DNA from: Methanoculleus marisnigri JR1
Lineage (GTDB): Archaea > Halobacteriota > Methanomicrobia > Methanomicrobiales > Methanoculleaceae
Direction: 5' to 3'
DNA: 64,000 bases
Assembly: GCF_000015825.1 (NCBI RefSeq)
Contig: NC_009051.1
Coordinates: 310,001-374,000, forward strand
The position numbers and the translations under genes were made by a program. Positions 8,223 through 16,315 of this stretch are shown here, piece by piece. The notes beneath the pieces are model-generated. The model saw nothing but the letters and a program-made list of their open reading frames with translations, was not told the DNA's origin and ran no database searches. Positions within the stretch are counted from its first letter, which is position 1; each line of letters begins with the position of its first letter.

Positions 8223-8320
8223 TTATTGGTATCGCTCCCGAAGTGGGTGCCGGGATCGGATGTTATTTCTTTCACTCTAAAGTTAATGTTGCCCCGAATT
8301 GACGATCCGACAGCCTTATT
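8223..8320. promoter_or_regulatory. Divergent promoters of moaD-like and AOR genes
   Basis: For the oxidoreductase, a TATA-like CCTTATTAG lies at about 8312-8320, 36-44 nt before its ATG, with GGTGA as ribosome binding site just upstream of the start. For the MoaD-like gene, the minus-strand element CGATACCAATAA (8223-8234) is repeated exactly upstream of the RNase HI gene (11097-11108), suggesting a shared promoter sequence. Confidence 0.4.
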
Positions 8321-8355
8321 AGCCCGGAGCGAAGCCTGTAGCCTGGTGACAACCT

Positions 8356-10155
8356 ATGAACGGCTATGCAGGAAAGATCCTCCACGTCGACCTCGCGAGA
8401 GAACAGACGATGGAGGAGCCGTTTCCCGAAGAGTGGAAGCGGGCGTACATCGGCGGGAGGGGGCTCGGGGTTCGCATCATAGGCGACCTGGTGAACCCGG
8501 GCAGCGATCCTCTCGGCGCTGAGAACGTGCTGGTCTTCGCCACCGGGCCGGTTGCGGGGAGCGGCCTCCCGCTGGGATCCCGGTACGACGTCGTCACGAA
8601 GTCGCCGCTGACCGGGACACTGACCAGCGCCAACTCCGGCGGGAAGTTCGGCACCAGCATGAAACGTGCGGGCTACGATGCGGTGGTGATCCGGGGGCGG
8701 GCACAGAGACCCGTCTACCTCCTCCTCGACGACGGGCACGCGGAGGTCCGGGATGCTTCAGAACTGTGGGGGCTGACGACGAGCGAGACAACCTCTGCTA
8801 TCCAGAACGATCTCAACGACCCGGGCGCGAGCGTGGCCTGCATCGGCCCCGCCGGCGAGCGCCTCGTCCGGATCGCCGGCGTCATCAACGAGACCTCGCG
8901 GGCCGCAGGGCGCGGGGGTGTCGGTGCCGCGATGGGCTCGAAGAACCTCAAAGCCCTCGCCGCCCGGGGGAGCGGCCGGTGCACCGTCGCCGATCGCGAC
9001 CGGTTCCTCGCCCTTAAATCAGATATCGCCGAGAAGATCCGGGAGAATGCCATCTCGGGCGGCGGGCTGCCCCGGTTCGGGACGGCGGTCCTCGTGAACA
9101 TCATCAACGAGAACTACATCCTCCCGGTCCGGAACTTCCAGATCGCACACTTCCCCGCAGCGGAGAACGTCTCGGGGGAGCGGATGGCCGATACCATCCT
9201 CACCGGAAAGATGGGATGCCAGGGCTGCGTCATCCAGTGCGGCCGCGACGTCGAGGTCGAAGGGAAGCGGACGGCAGGCCCCGAGTACGAGACGATCTGG
9301 GCGTTCGGCCCCGACTGCGGGATCGATGACCTTGCGGCCGTTGTGAAGGCGAACAATCTCTGCAACGACCTCGGTCTCGATACGATCTCCACCGGATCGA
9401 CGATCGCCTGCGCCATGGAACTCTCGGAGAAGGGCTACATCGACGAAGAGGTCCGGTTCGGCGACGCAGAGCAGATGCTCGACCTCGTCCACCGGATCGG
9501 CTACCGCGACGGCATCGGCGACGAACTCGCCGAAGGATCCTTCCGCTTCGCAAGGAGGCACGGGCACCCGGAACTCTCCATGAGCGTCAAACGGCAGGAA
9601 CTCCCTGCTTACGACCCGCGGGGGCTGCAGGGGCACGGTCTTGCCTACGCCACCTCGGTCCGGGGCGGCGATCATGTCTACGCCTACCTGATCGCCCCCG
9701 AAGTGCTCGGGTCGCCGGAGAAACTCGACCCCTACTCGAGTGAGGGAAAAGCCGTCTGGACGAAGACGTTCCAGGACCTCACCGCCTTCATCGACTCATC
9801 GGGAAGCTGTCTCTTCACCTCGTTCCCGCTCGGGGCGGCAGACTACGGCGCGATGGTCTCGGCGGTCACCGGCTACGATATCGATGCCGGCGAGGTGCTC
9901 CGGATCGGCGAGCGGATCTGGAACCTGCAGAAGGTCTTCAACATAAGAGCCGGGTGCACCCGGGAGGACGACACCCTGCCGCCGCGTCTCCTCCGGGAGC
10001 CGCTTACCGAAGGCGCCCCGAAAGGCCGGGTCTGGGAGCGGGAGCCTCTTCTCGACGAGTACTACCGGGTCCGGGGATGGGACCGGGAAGGCCGTCCCAC
10101 GCCGGAGAAACTCCGCGACCTCGGGATCGGCGAGGAGGCGGTGGCCGCGCCGTGA
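8356..10155 (+). CDS. Aldehyde:ferredoxin oxidoreductase family tungstoenzyme
   Basis: 599 residues, the normal AOR length. The N-terminal domain (NGYAGKILHVDL, YIGGRGLGVRII, FATGPVAGSGLPLGSRYDV, SANSGGKFGTSMKRAGYDAV) binds the bis-pterin tungsten cofactor. A [4Fe-4S] site is seen at Cys288, 291 and 295 (CQGCVIQC), with the fourth Cys expected near the C-terminus. The family oxidises aldehydes to acids with ferredoxin as acceptor. The substrate here is unknown. It faces a MoaD-like gene divergently and ends in a T-rich region shared with the converging trmO gene. Confidence 0.92.
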   Translation: MNGYAGKILHVDLAREQTMEEPFPEEWKRAYIGGRGLGVRIIGDLVNPGSDPLGAENVLVFATGPVAGSGLPLGSRYDVVTKSPLTGTLTSANSGGKFGTSMKRAGYDAVVIRGRAQRPVYLLLDDGHAEVRDASELWGLTTSETTSAIQNDLNDPGASVACIGPAGERLVRIAGVINETSRAAGRGGVGAAMGSKNLKALAARGSGRCTVADRDRFLALKSDIAEKIRENAISGGGLPRFGTAVLVNIINENYILPVRNFQIAHFPAAENVSGERMADTILTGKMGCQGCVIQCGRDVEVEGKRTAGPEYETIWAFGPDCGIDDLAAVVKANNLCNDLGLDTISTGSTIACAMELSEKGYIDEEVRFGDAEQMLDLVHRIGYRDGIGDELAEGSFRFARRHGHPELSMSVKRQELPAYDPRGLQGHGLAYATSVRGGDHVYAYLIAPEVLGSPEKLDPYSSEGKAVWTKTFQDLTAFIDSSGSCLFTSFPLGAADYGAMVSAVTGYDIDAGEVLRIGERIWNLQKVFNIRAGCTREDDTLPPRLLREPLTEGAPKGRVWEREPLLDEYYRVRGWDREGRPTPEKLRDLGIGEEAVAAP

Positions 10156-10161
10156 CCTCCC

Positions 10162-10599
10162 CTATTTTTTGATGTGCCATCCGCCCGTCGCCTCGGGGAT
10201 ACAGTCGATCTCCGGGGAGTAGGGTTTGATGTCCAGCACCGGTGTCCCGTCCAGAGCGTCGAGCCCCCTGACCACCAGAACGTTGCCCTCCCGCCGGACG
10301 AGGTCGACGATCCCGAGGCCGATCGGGTTCGGCCGGGCGGGCGAGCGGGTGGAGAAGACTCCTCGCTCCCTTGTCTCGCCCGGCGGTTTCGCGAAGAGCA
10401 GTCCGCGTTCCGCCCGGTCGAGCCAGTAGAGGATGATGAGGTGGCTGCTCCGCTCCAGGCCTTCGAGCCCCGGGACGTAGGCGTCGAGGACGTGGATCTC
10501 CGCGACGGTATCCGCGAGGCGGCCCTGCCGGGGGGCGTCGCCCCGCTCCCGGTAGGGTGACCGGACGGCGCCGATGGGGATGCACTCGATTGCAGTCAT
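10162..10599 (-). CDS. tRNA (t6A37) N6-methyltransferase TrmO family
   Basis: 145 residues of the TrmO/TsaA (UPF0066) family. These methylate the N6 of threonylcarbamoyladenosine at position 37 of ANN-decoding tRNAs using SAM. Family motifs: PIGAVRSPY at the N-terminus, SSHLIILYWLDRA, RPNPIGLGIVDLV, and the end LDIKPYSPEIDC. The ATG at 10599 matches the family start; the frame continues upstream through RNase HI sequence and that part is not real. Probably co-transcribed with the RNase HI gene 4 nt upstream. It converges on the AOR gene with a 6-bp gap. Confidence 0.88.
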   Translation of the reverse strand: MTAIECIPIGAVRSPYRERGDAPRQGRLADTVAEIHVLDAYVPGLEGLERSSHLIILYWLDRAERGLLFAKPPGETRERGVFSTRSPARPNPIGLGIVDLVRREGNVLVVRGLDALDGTPVLDIKPYSPEIDCIPEATGGWHIKK

Positions 10600-10603
10600 G
10601 CCG

Positions 10604-11032
10604 CTATCGCCTCCCCCGTCTCTCTGCATCGAGCGTCTCGTTGCAGAGGCGGTCCGCGACCTGGATGCAGGGGTGCTCCCGCGGAACGCTCTCGAACCTG
10701 ACCTCCGCGAAATGGCGCATCCGCCGCCGCACCTCCTCGGCGAGACCGGCAAGGTGCTCTTTGGTGATGCGGTACCGGCCGGTGAGCTGGCGCACGACCA
10801 GTTCCGAGTCCGACCTGACCTCGAGCCTGCCGCCCGTGAACTCCCGTGCGGCGTCAAGACCGTTGATGACGGCATGATACTCGGCCACGTTGTTGGTCGC
10901 GGTTCCGATGTAGCCGGAACGGCCGGCCACGACGGAGCCGTCCCGCACGATCACGTATGCCCAGGCGGCGTCTCCGGGATTCCCCCGTGAAGCGCCGTCG
11001 GTATACAGCGTCACCGCATCGGTTTTTGTCAC
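10604..11032 (-). CDS. Ribonuclease HI family protein
   Basis: 142 residues with all four acidic catalytic positions of the RNase H fold: Asp in YTDGASRGNPG, Glu in NNVAEYHAVINGL, Asp in VRSDSELVVRQL and Asp in VADRLCNE. The length and GNPG motif place it with the short archaeal/bacterial RNase HI type that degrades RNA in RNA-DNA hybrids and lacks an N-terminal hybrid-binding domain. First gene of a pair with trmO. Confidence 0.92.
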   Translation of the reverse strand: MTKTDAVTLYTDGASRGNPGDAAWAYVIVRDGSVVAGRSGYIGTATNNVAEYHAVINGLDAAREFTGGRLEVRSDSELVVRQLTGRYRITKEHLAGLAEEVRRRMRHFAEVRFESVPREHPCIQVADRLCNETLDAERRGRR

Positions 11033-11140
11033 CGAAGCCCCCTCCGGTCTGTCTCTCTCCAGATCATCTCTGGGTTGATCATCGATCTTTTGGGAGTTAT
11101 TGGTATCGTTCCCCGGAGCAGGCGGCCCGCCACCGCAAAA

Positions 11141-11205
11141 AGTTAATATCCCGGCGCAGTAAATGCGGGCCCATGCTGGATTCGGGCCGGATCATTGAGG
11201 ACAGA
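11141..11205 (+). promoter_or_regulatory. Promoter and ribosome binding site of the phosphoribosyltransferase gene
   Basis: AAGTTAATAT at about 11140-11149 is a likely TATA box, giving a start near 11170. GAGG at 11197-11200 lies 8 nt before ATG 11209. An upstream ATG at 11173 lies at the predicted transcript end and has no such site. Confidence 0.45.
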
Positions 11206-11208
11206 GCG

Positions 11209-11877
11209 ATGCGCGACAGGTTGAGCGTTTTTGAGAACCGGACCGATGCCGGGAGGCAACTCGCGGCGCCCCTCTCGTCGCTCGAGATGGCTGCCGAGCC
11301 GGTGATCTGCGCCATTCCTGCCGGGGGAGTGCCGCCGGGGCTTGAGGTGGCGCGGGCCTTGAAGGCCCCGCTCCGGATGGCGGTGGTGCGGAAGGTACAG
11401 GTTCCCTGGGACCCGGAGGCCGGGTTCGGGGCCGTGACCTGGAACGGGCGAGTCTTTTTGAATCAGCCCCTCATGAGCGCTCTCGACCTCTCGGAAACCG
11501 AAGTGAACGCCGCCGTCGCGAAAGCTAAAAAGAACGTGGAAGAACGAATAGAAAAGTTCGCCGGCGGCCGGGAGGAGCCGGGGATCAGGGACCAGACCGC
11601 GATCCTGATCGACGACGGCCTCGCAACCGGGTATACGATGTTCGCCGCAATCGAGGCTGCCCGCGCCGGCTCCCCCCGCGAGATCATCGTGGCGGTTCCC
11701 ACCGGATCGCTCCACGCCGTCAACTTCATAGCCCGGAAGGTGGATCTCGTCGTCTGCTTAAACGTCAGAACCAGCCCCACCTTTGCGGTGGCGCAGGCAT
11801 ACGAGCGGTGGCACGATATCACCGACCAGGAGGTGCAGGAACTGCTGATCCAGGCCCGGGACATGGGGCTCTTCTGA
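11209..11877 (+). CDS. Phosphoribosyltransferase domain protein
   Basis: 222 residues. The PRPP-binding loop is seen in AILIDDGLATGYTMFAAIEAAR. The N-terminal FENRTDAGRQLA and AIPAGGVPPGLEVARAL match the stand-alone PRTase group often found in archaea and bacteria, whose natural substrate is unclear (it is not a classical purine or pyrimidine salvage enzyme). The ATG at 11209 is chosen because GAGG lies 8 nt upstream; an ATG at 11173 would add 12 residues (MLDSGRIIEDRA). It is monocistronic, divergent from RNase HI. Confidence 0.85.
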   Translation: MRDRLSVFENRTDAGRQLAAPLSSLEMAAEPVICAIPAGGVPPGLEVARALKAPLRMAVVRKVQVPWDPEAGFGAVTWNGRVFLNQPLMSALDLSETEVNAAVAKAKKNVEERIEKFAGGREEPGIRDQTAILIDDGLATGYTMFAAIEAARAGSPREIIVAVPTGSLHAVNFIARKVDLVVCLNVRTSPTFAVAQAYERWHDITDQEVQELLIQARDMGLF

Positions 11878-11945
11878 GGGCCGCGGTACGGCGGTGGAAC
11901 GCTTAACGGTGATACTTTTTTATTGGCCTGCGCCGAAAATCCCGC

Positions 11946-12413
11946 ATGAATCCCGGCATAGCAAACCTGATCGTCTCCCTCCGCTCGGCGGAGCTTCCCG
12001 TCTGGAACACCTGTGACGGCCCCGACCTCTCGCCAGAACTGAGGGTCCGTGGTCTAACGGATGAAATGCTGTCGATGGCGGTCTTTGCGCTGAACCCCTT
12101 CGAACCCGGGTGCTCCTTTACGACCTGGATCATCTGGAATCTCTCGCCGTCACCCCTGGTCCCGGAGGGCATCCCGCCGCAGGATGTCGTGACGGCTCCG
12201 GTGGATGCCGTTCAGGGGACGAACGACTACGGGAGCATCGGGTGGCGCGGCCCCTGTCCTCCTCCGGGCGAGACGCACCGCTGCCTCTTCAAGGTCTACG
12301 GGCTCGATGCCATGCTCGATATCGCGCCCGGCACAGGCAAACACGACGTCATCGATGCGATGCGGGGGCACGTCCTCGGGTTCGGCGAGACCGCCGCCAT
12401 GTACTCCCGGTGA
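11946..12413 (+). CDS. YbhB/YbcL-family PEBP-like protein, copy 1
   Basis: 155 residues of the phosphatidylethanolamine-binding protein family (bacterial/archaeal Raf-kinase-inhibitor-like). Marks: TCDGPDLSPELRV, TTWIIWNLSP, QGTNDYGSIGWRGPCPPPGETHRCLFKVYGLD. The ligand and role are unknown in archaea. A TATA box (CTTTTTTATTGG, 11914-11924) about 25 nt upstream suggests a leaderless mRNA. A paralogue follows 57 bp downstream with its own TATA box. It lacks a signal peptide, so is cytosolic. Confidence 0.87.
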   Translation: MNPGIANLIVSLRSAELPVWNTCDGPDLSPELRVRGLTDEMLSMAVFALNPFEPGCSFTTWIIWNLSPSPLVPEGIPPQDVVTAPVDAVQGTNDYGSIGWRGPCPPPGETHRCLFKVYGLDAMLDIAPGTGKHDVIDAMRGHVLGFGETAAMYSR

Positions 12414-12470
12414 CCGCACGCACCATTTTTATACCATGGTTTTCGAAGGTGGGTGTCGACGGAGCCTGGC

Positions 12471-12929
12471 ATGACGCAAAAACTGGTAGTAAACCTGGAT
12501 TTCGAAGAGTTCCCCGAGGAATACACCTGCAGGGGAGCGAACCGGTCGCCCCCTATCCGGGTCGAAGGGATTCTCCCGAACATCAAGTCGCTCGCGATCC
12601 TTGCGACGACGAGCCCCGAGGAAGGGCCGTCGAAAGTGGCATGGGTTCTCTGGAACCTTCCTGCCGTTCCCCTGATTCCCGAAGGGTTTCCGGAAGGGGA
12701 GGTGGTGGAGTCGCCGCTCCATGCCGTGCAGGGCACGAATGATTTCGGTACCTCCGGTTACCGGGGGCCCTGCCCGGAGGCCGGAAAGGCCGAAGCCTAC
12801 CTCTTCCGGGTCTACGCGCTCGACGTCGATCTTGCGCTCGCGCCCGGGGCGACCTGGGAGGAGATGGTTCGGGCGATGAACGGGTCGCTGAACCAGTCCG
12901 GGGAGGCTATTGTCTTCGCCATGGGGTAG
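12471..12929 (+). CDS. YbhB/YbcL-family PEBP-like protein, copy 2
   Basis: 152 residues, paralogous to the preceding gene: TCRGANRSPPIRV, VAWVLWNLPAVPL, QGTNDFGTSGYRGPCPEAGKAEAYLFRVYALD. The usual His after the GPCPP..G segment (HR in copy 1) is replaced by AEA here, so ligand binding may differ. GGAG 6 nt before ATG 12471 fixes the start. TATA TTTTTATACC is at 12425-12434. The tandem pair probably arose by duplication and then diverged strongly. Confidence 0.85.
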   Translation: MTQKLVVNLDFEEFPEEYTCRGANRSPPIRVEGILPNIKSLAILATTSPEEGPSKVAWVLWNLPAVPLIPEGFPEGEVVESPLHAVQGTNDFGTSGYRGPCPEAGKAEAYLFRVYALDVDLALAPGATWEEMVRAMNGSLNQSGEAIVFAMG

Positions 12930-12973
12930 GGGGCCGAACGTGAGGCCTGCACCAAAAAGAGGGTGCCGGCCCC

Positions 12974-13426
12974 CTACATGGGTATGGGAGCGCCTGCTTC
13001 CTGCATGGGGGGGCTTTGTTTCTCGATATTCTTTGCGATAGCGGCCATCTCCTCCCCGAGCATCCGGACGATGTCGTCCATCGTGACGATCCCGATCAAT
13101 CTCCCGGCATCGTCGACGATCGGCATCCTCCGGATACCCTCGTTGGTCATCTTCTGGATGGCTTCATAGATCCCCATACTGTCCTGGAACGTGATCACGT
13201 CCCGGGTCAGGATCTCGCTCGCCCGGACCTCGCCCGGGTTCTTCTCCTGCGCCATGACCCGGACTGCGAGATCGCGGTCGGTCAGTATGCCGGTGGGCCG
13301 GTTATCGCCGGTTACGACGACGACGCTTCCGACGTTCTTCTCCCCCATGATCTTCGCCACCTCCACCGCCGGCGTGTCCGGCGAGACGGCGACCACCTGC
13401 TCGCGGCAGCACTTCACAAGTCCCAT
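12974..13426 (-). CDS. Two-CBS-domain protein
   Basis: 150 residues forming a Bateman pair: first CBS about residues 8-65 (VVAVSPDTPAVEVAKIM, GSVVVVTGDNRPTGILTDRDLAVRV), second about 72-130 (DVITFQDSMGIYEAIQKM, RRMPIVDDAGRLIGIVTMDDIVRM). Such pairs bind adenosyl nucleotides and sense energy state. No catalytic domain is attached. The start ATG 13426 is preceded by GGAGG 8 nt upstream and a TATA box (TTCATATACC, about 13466-13475). It is a single gene, convergent with the second PEBP gene. Confidence 0.93.
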   Translation of the reverse strand: MGLVKCCREQVVAVSPDTPAVEVAKIMGEKNVGSVVVVTGDNRPTGILTDRDLAVRVMAQEKNPGEVRASEILTRDVITFQDSMGIYEAIQKMTNEGIRRMPIVDDAGRLIGIVTMDDIVRMLGEEMAAIAKNIEKQSPPMQEAGAPIPM

Positions 13427-13547
13427 ATACGTTTCCTCCGTTGCGACGACTGACTCATGCCGGTATGGTATATGAACGTAACCCGCATCCGCCGGCCCGG
13501 TCTCTTCACCTTAAATACAATCGACGACAGAACCTACATCACACAAA

Positions 13548-14477
13548 ATGGACTGGCTGCTGATCGTTCTCACCGTAGCGGGTCTCTCGGTCTTCGAGAT
13601 CGTCTCAAGCATCGATAATGCCATCATCAACGCCGACGTTCTCGCGACGATGGGGGAGAAAGCCCGCAGGTGGTTCCTTTTATGGGGCCTGATCGCAGCG
13701 GTCTTCGTCGTCCGCGGGCTCCTGCCATGGCTGATCGTCTGGGCGACGAACCCGTCGCTCGGCCCTGTCGATGCGCTGCTCGCGACGTTCTCAAGCGATC
13801 CGGCGGTTACGGCCGCCATCGAGGAGTCGGCCCCGATCCTCCTGATCTTCGGAGGGACGTTCCTCGTCTTCCTCTTCTTCCACTGGCTCTTCGCGGAGGA
13901 GAAGACCTGCGGGCTCCGGAGCGAACGGTTCTTCTCCCGGCAGAGCGTCTGGTTCTACGCCGTCGTCTCGGTTCTGCTTGCGATCCTTGTCTGGTTCGCC
14001 CTCCAGATCAACGTCATGATGGGGTTCGCGGCCGTGCTCGGCTCGACCGCCTTCTTCATCGTCCACGGGTTCAGGCAGAACGCCGAGGTGCAGGAGGCCC
14101 GGCTCCGGAGGCCCGGTATGTCGGACCTCTCGAAGATCGCCTACCTCGAAGTCCTCGACGCAACCTTCTCGATCGACGGCGTCATCGGTGCGTTCGCCTT
14201 CACCCTCTCGGTTCCGCTCATCCTGATAGGCAACGGCATCGGGGCGGTCGTGGTCAGGGAACTGACCGTCCGCGGCGTCGACCGGATCAGGAGTTACTGT
14301 TTCCTCAAGAACGGGGCGATGTATTCCATCCTGGTGCTCGGGACGATCATGCTCGCGGACAGTTTCGGGTTCCATATCCCCGCCTGGCTCTCGCCGGTGG
14401 CGACGTTCGCCATCGTCGGCTATTTCCTCTACCGCTCGGTGCAGGAGCAGAAGACGGGGCCGGCGGGCGCCGCGTGA
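13548..14477 (+). CDS. DUF475/TerC-like integral membrane protein
   Basis: 309 residues with about eight hydrophobic segments. The motif EIVSSIDNAIINADVL and its partner EVLDATFSIDGVIGAF are the paired acidic motifs of the TerC/DUF475 superfamily, proposed to move or bind metal ions in the membrane. The middle holds a charged loop (about residues 180-200). TATA TTAAATACA lies at 13513-13521, about 30 nt upstream. No Shine-Dalgarno is visible. Function beyond membrane metal handling is unproven. Confidence 0.88.
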   Translation: MDWLLIVLTVAGLSVFEIVSSIDNAIINADVLATMGEKARRWFLLWGLIAAVFVVRGLLPWLIVWATNPSLGPVDALLATFSSDPAVTAAIEESAPILLIFGGTFLVFLFFHWLFAEEKTCGLRSERFFSRQSVWFYAVVSVLLAILVWFALQINVMMGFAAVLGSTAFFIVHGFRQNAEVQEARLRRPGMSDLSKIAYLEVLDATFSIDGVIGAFAFTLSVPLILIGNGIGAVVVRELTVRGVDRIRSYCFLKNGAMYSILVLGTIMLADSFGFHIPAWLSPVATFAIVGYFLYRSVQEQKTGPAGAA

Positions 14478-14527
14478 CCAGCCCCCCCTCTCTCCTGTTC
14501 TTCCCGTCCGGCGTATAGGGTTTGAAA

Positions 14528-14560
14528 AGGTTTATCCGGCTCCGGGTACGAATCGTACCC
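14528..14560 (+). promoter_or_regulatory. Flavin reductase promoter with perfect 17-bp dyad
   Basis: A TATA box (GGTTTATCC, about 14529-14537) is followed by GGGTACG-AAT-CGTACCC (14544-14560). This perfect dyad covers the expected transcription start and ends 2 nt before the ATG at 14563. The transcript would be leaderless, so a protein bound here would block initiation. Confidence 0.5.
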
Positions 14561-14562
14561 CC

Positions 14563-15138
14563 ATGACGAAGCGATCGATTGGCCCAAGGACTCTTCTCTA
14601 TCCTCACCCCGACCTGATCATCGGAACCTACGACGCTTCCGGCCGTCCGGATGCCATGGCCGCGGCGTGGGGCGGCATCTGCTCGTCCCGCCCGCCGTCG
14701 GTGGCGGTCTCGGTGCAGAAGGCCCGGCAGACCTACGCAAACCTGGTGGAGCAGCGCGAGTTCACGATCAGCATCCCCTCGACGGACTACGTCCGGGAAG
14801 CGGACTACTTCGGCATCGTCTCCGGCCGGGACGAGGACAAGTTCGCCGCGACCAACCTGACGCCGGTAAAGAGCGATCTGGTGAACGCTCCGTACGTCGG
14901 GGAGTTCCCGGTCGTCCTCGAGTGCCGGCTCCTCCAGACGGTCGAGATCGGCGTGCACACCCAGTTCATCGGGGAGATCCTGGACGTGAAGGTGGAAGAG
15001 AGCGTCCTCGGGGAGGACGGCAAGCCCGATATCGAGAAGCTCCGGCCGTTTGCCTACGACTCGATGCGGCAGGAATACTATGGGTTCGGGAAGGTGCTCG
15101 CGAAGGCCTTCTCTGCGGGCAAAGAGTTCAAAAAATAA
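14563..15138 (+). CDS. Flavin reductase-like FMN-binding protein
   Basis: 191 residues of the flavoredoxin/flavin-reductase-like split beta-barrel family: LLYPHPDLIIGTYDASGRPDAMAAAW, SVQKARQTYANL, EFTISIPSTDYVREADYFG. The family binds FMN and in methanogens is common in several copies, acting as electron carrier or flavin reductase; the partner is not shown here. The gene stands alone with an apparent operator at its promoter, suggesting inducible expression (oxygen or redox stress is a guess). T7 terminator directly after the stop. Confidence 0.9.
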   Translation: MTKRSIGPRTLLYPHPDLIIGTYDASGRPDAMAAAWGGICSSRPPSVAVSVQKARQTYANLVEQREFTISIPSTDYVREADYFGIVSGRDEDKFAATNLTPVKSDLVNAPYVGEFPVVLECRLLQTVEIGVHTQFIGEILDVKVEESVLGEDGKPDIEKLRPFAYDSMRQEYYGFGKVLAKAFSAGKEFKK

Positions 15139-15145
15139 TTTTTTT
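15139..15145 (+). terminator. Oligo-T terminator after flavin reductase gene
   Basis: Seven T residues follow the TAA stop directly. Confidence 0.6.
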
Positions 15146-15175
15146 CCTGAGCGGATGCACCGCCGGGCAGATCCG

Positions 15176-15340
15176 TCACCGCCGCCGATCCCGCTTCGCC
15201 TCGACCCACCGCTTTCTCTTCCCGCACCGTTCGCACCGCTGCTCCCACTCGATGACATTCGAGGAGTATTCGTCGTATCCCCGCTTCCTGCCCCACCGGT
15301 GGAGCCCGATTCTGCAGAGGATCTGTCCGATGGCCGTCAT
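15176..15340 (-). CDS. Small zinc-ribbon-like protein
   Basis: 54 residues: MTAIGQILCRIGLHRW then a Cys pair CERCGKRK and a basic tail. The pattern C-x4-H-x-W ... C-x2-C resembles short DUF1660-type putative metal-binding proteins. The ATG at 15340 is used; the frame is open to 15457, but only TTG-type starts are found there and that extension would run through the divergent promoter of the next gene. Function unknown. It could be a nucleic-acid-binding zinc ribbon. Confidence 0.55.
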   Translation of the reverse strand: MTAIGQILCRIGLHRWGRKRGYDEYSSNVIEWEQRCERCGKRKRWVEAKRDRRR

Positions 15341-15439
15341 GGGTGTCTGCAAGTAGTCTTCCTCCGGACGGATGAATGTTGGCTTCTCCCTCTGGTGAGC
15401 CGCTCCTGTGTCGATGCTCTCTCCAGGGACGTCCGGGAA

Positions 15440-15494
15440 GGTTTTTATTGGATACAAAACGATCTTCTAGAATCGGAAACCATAACGGGTGATC
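15440..15494 (+). promoter_or_regulatory. Promoter and ribosome binding site of glycine-zipper protein gene
   Basis: TATA GGTTTTTATTGG at 15440-15451 and GGTGATC at 15488-15494, complementary to the 16S rRNA tail, 2 nt before ATG 15497. Confidence 0.5.
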
Positions 15495-15496
15495 CT

Positions 15497-16288
15497 ATGG
15501 CGTTTATTTACTACGGGCAGGGAGTATCGTCTCTTTACGGCGATTTCGTGGAACGGCTGATGTCGCAGCTCGCGCTCAGGGGCACGGAGATCACGCACCA
15601 GAATATCGGGGATGCGTCTTCGAGGATGGATGTCCGGCATACCGGCGAAGAGGGGCACATGGAGATCACGGTCGACCGCGAGAACGTCCGGGTGAGTTAC
15701 ACCGTCGACCGGGAGCGCAAAGAGGTCAAGAAAGGGATCGCGGGAGCCATTGCCGGGGCGGGCCTCGGCGGTCTCCTTGGGGGCATCGTACGAGGCGACA
15801 GGGATGTCAGCGACGTCATCGGTGGTGCTCTCGGCGGTGCGGCGGCCGGCGGGGCGTATGGGGCCTATGACGGCTACGAGTCCTCACGCGAGGATAGGAC
15901 GGCGTTCGCCGAGGTGCTCGCGCAGGCGGTCAAAGACGTCGAGGACGAACTCCAGTCGATCATCGAAGGGCAGGAGGAGGCCCGCGAGGCGCTCCGCGAG
16001 CGCGGACGACAGAAGCGGGAGGAGGATGCGGCCCGGACCGAAGAGTTGCGGGAACTCCTTGAAGAACTCTACGGCGATCTCCTCGCCGTCCAGGAAGAGG
16101 TCGAGATTGCGGCAGCCGAGGGACAGGACGTCAAAAAGTCCCGGACGCGGACGGACCGGGCAGAAACCCTCTACCAGGAAGCGGAAGTGGCGCTCAACGA
16201 CGGCAACCACGCCATCGTGAAGGCGAAGGCGAAGGCCGCCCGGGCGATGGTGGACGGCGCCCGGGAACTCCTTGACGCCGCCGAATAA
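15497..16288 (+). CDS. Glycine-zipper protein with long coiled coil
   Basis: 263 residues. The N-terminal part (1-75) is a small alpha/beta region with repeated ITVDRENVRVSYTVDRER. Residues about 77-130 are a Gly/Ala zipper (GIAGAIAGAGLGGLLGGI ... GGALGGAAAGGAYGAY), able to insert in a membrane. Residues about 135-260 are highly charged helices predicted to form coiled coil (QSIIEGQEEAREALRERGRQ). No known family could be named. The layout suggests a membrane-anchored assembly or stress protein. The ATG at 15497 has GGTGATC directly before it; the longer open frame upstream is not coding. Confidence 0.75.
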   Translation: MAFIYYGQGVSSLYGDFVERLMSQLALRGTEITHQNIGDASSRMDVRHTGEEGHMEITVDRENVRVSYTVDRERKEVKKGIAGAIAGAGLGGLLGGIVRGDRDVSDVIGGALGGAAAGGAYGAYDGYESSREDRTAFAEVLAQAVKDVEDELQSIIEGQEEAREALRERGRQKREEDAARTEELRELLEELYGDLLAVQEEVEIAAAEGQDVKKSRTRTDRAETLYQEAEVALNDGNHAIVKAKAKAARAMVDGARELLDAAE

Positions 16289-16309
16289 GGTTCGGTCTCT
16301 CCAGAACTC

Positions 16310-16315
16310 TTTTTT
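16310..16315 (+). terminator. T-run between converging genes
   Basis: CTC plus six T lies between the glycine-zipper gene stop and the converging radical SAM gene stop. Confidence 0.45.
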
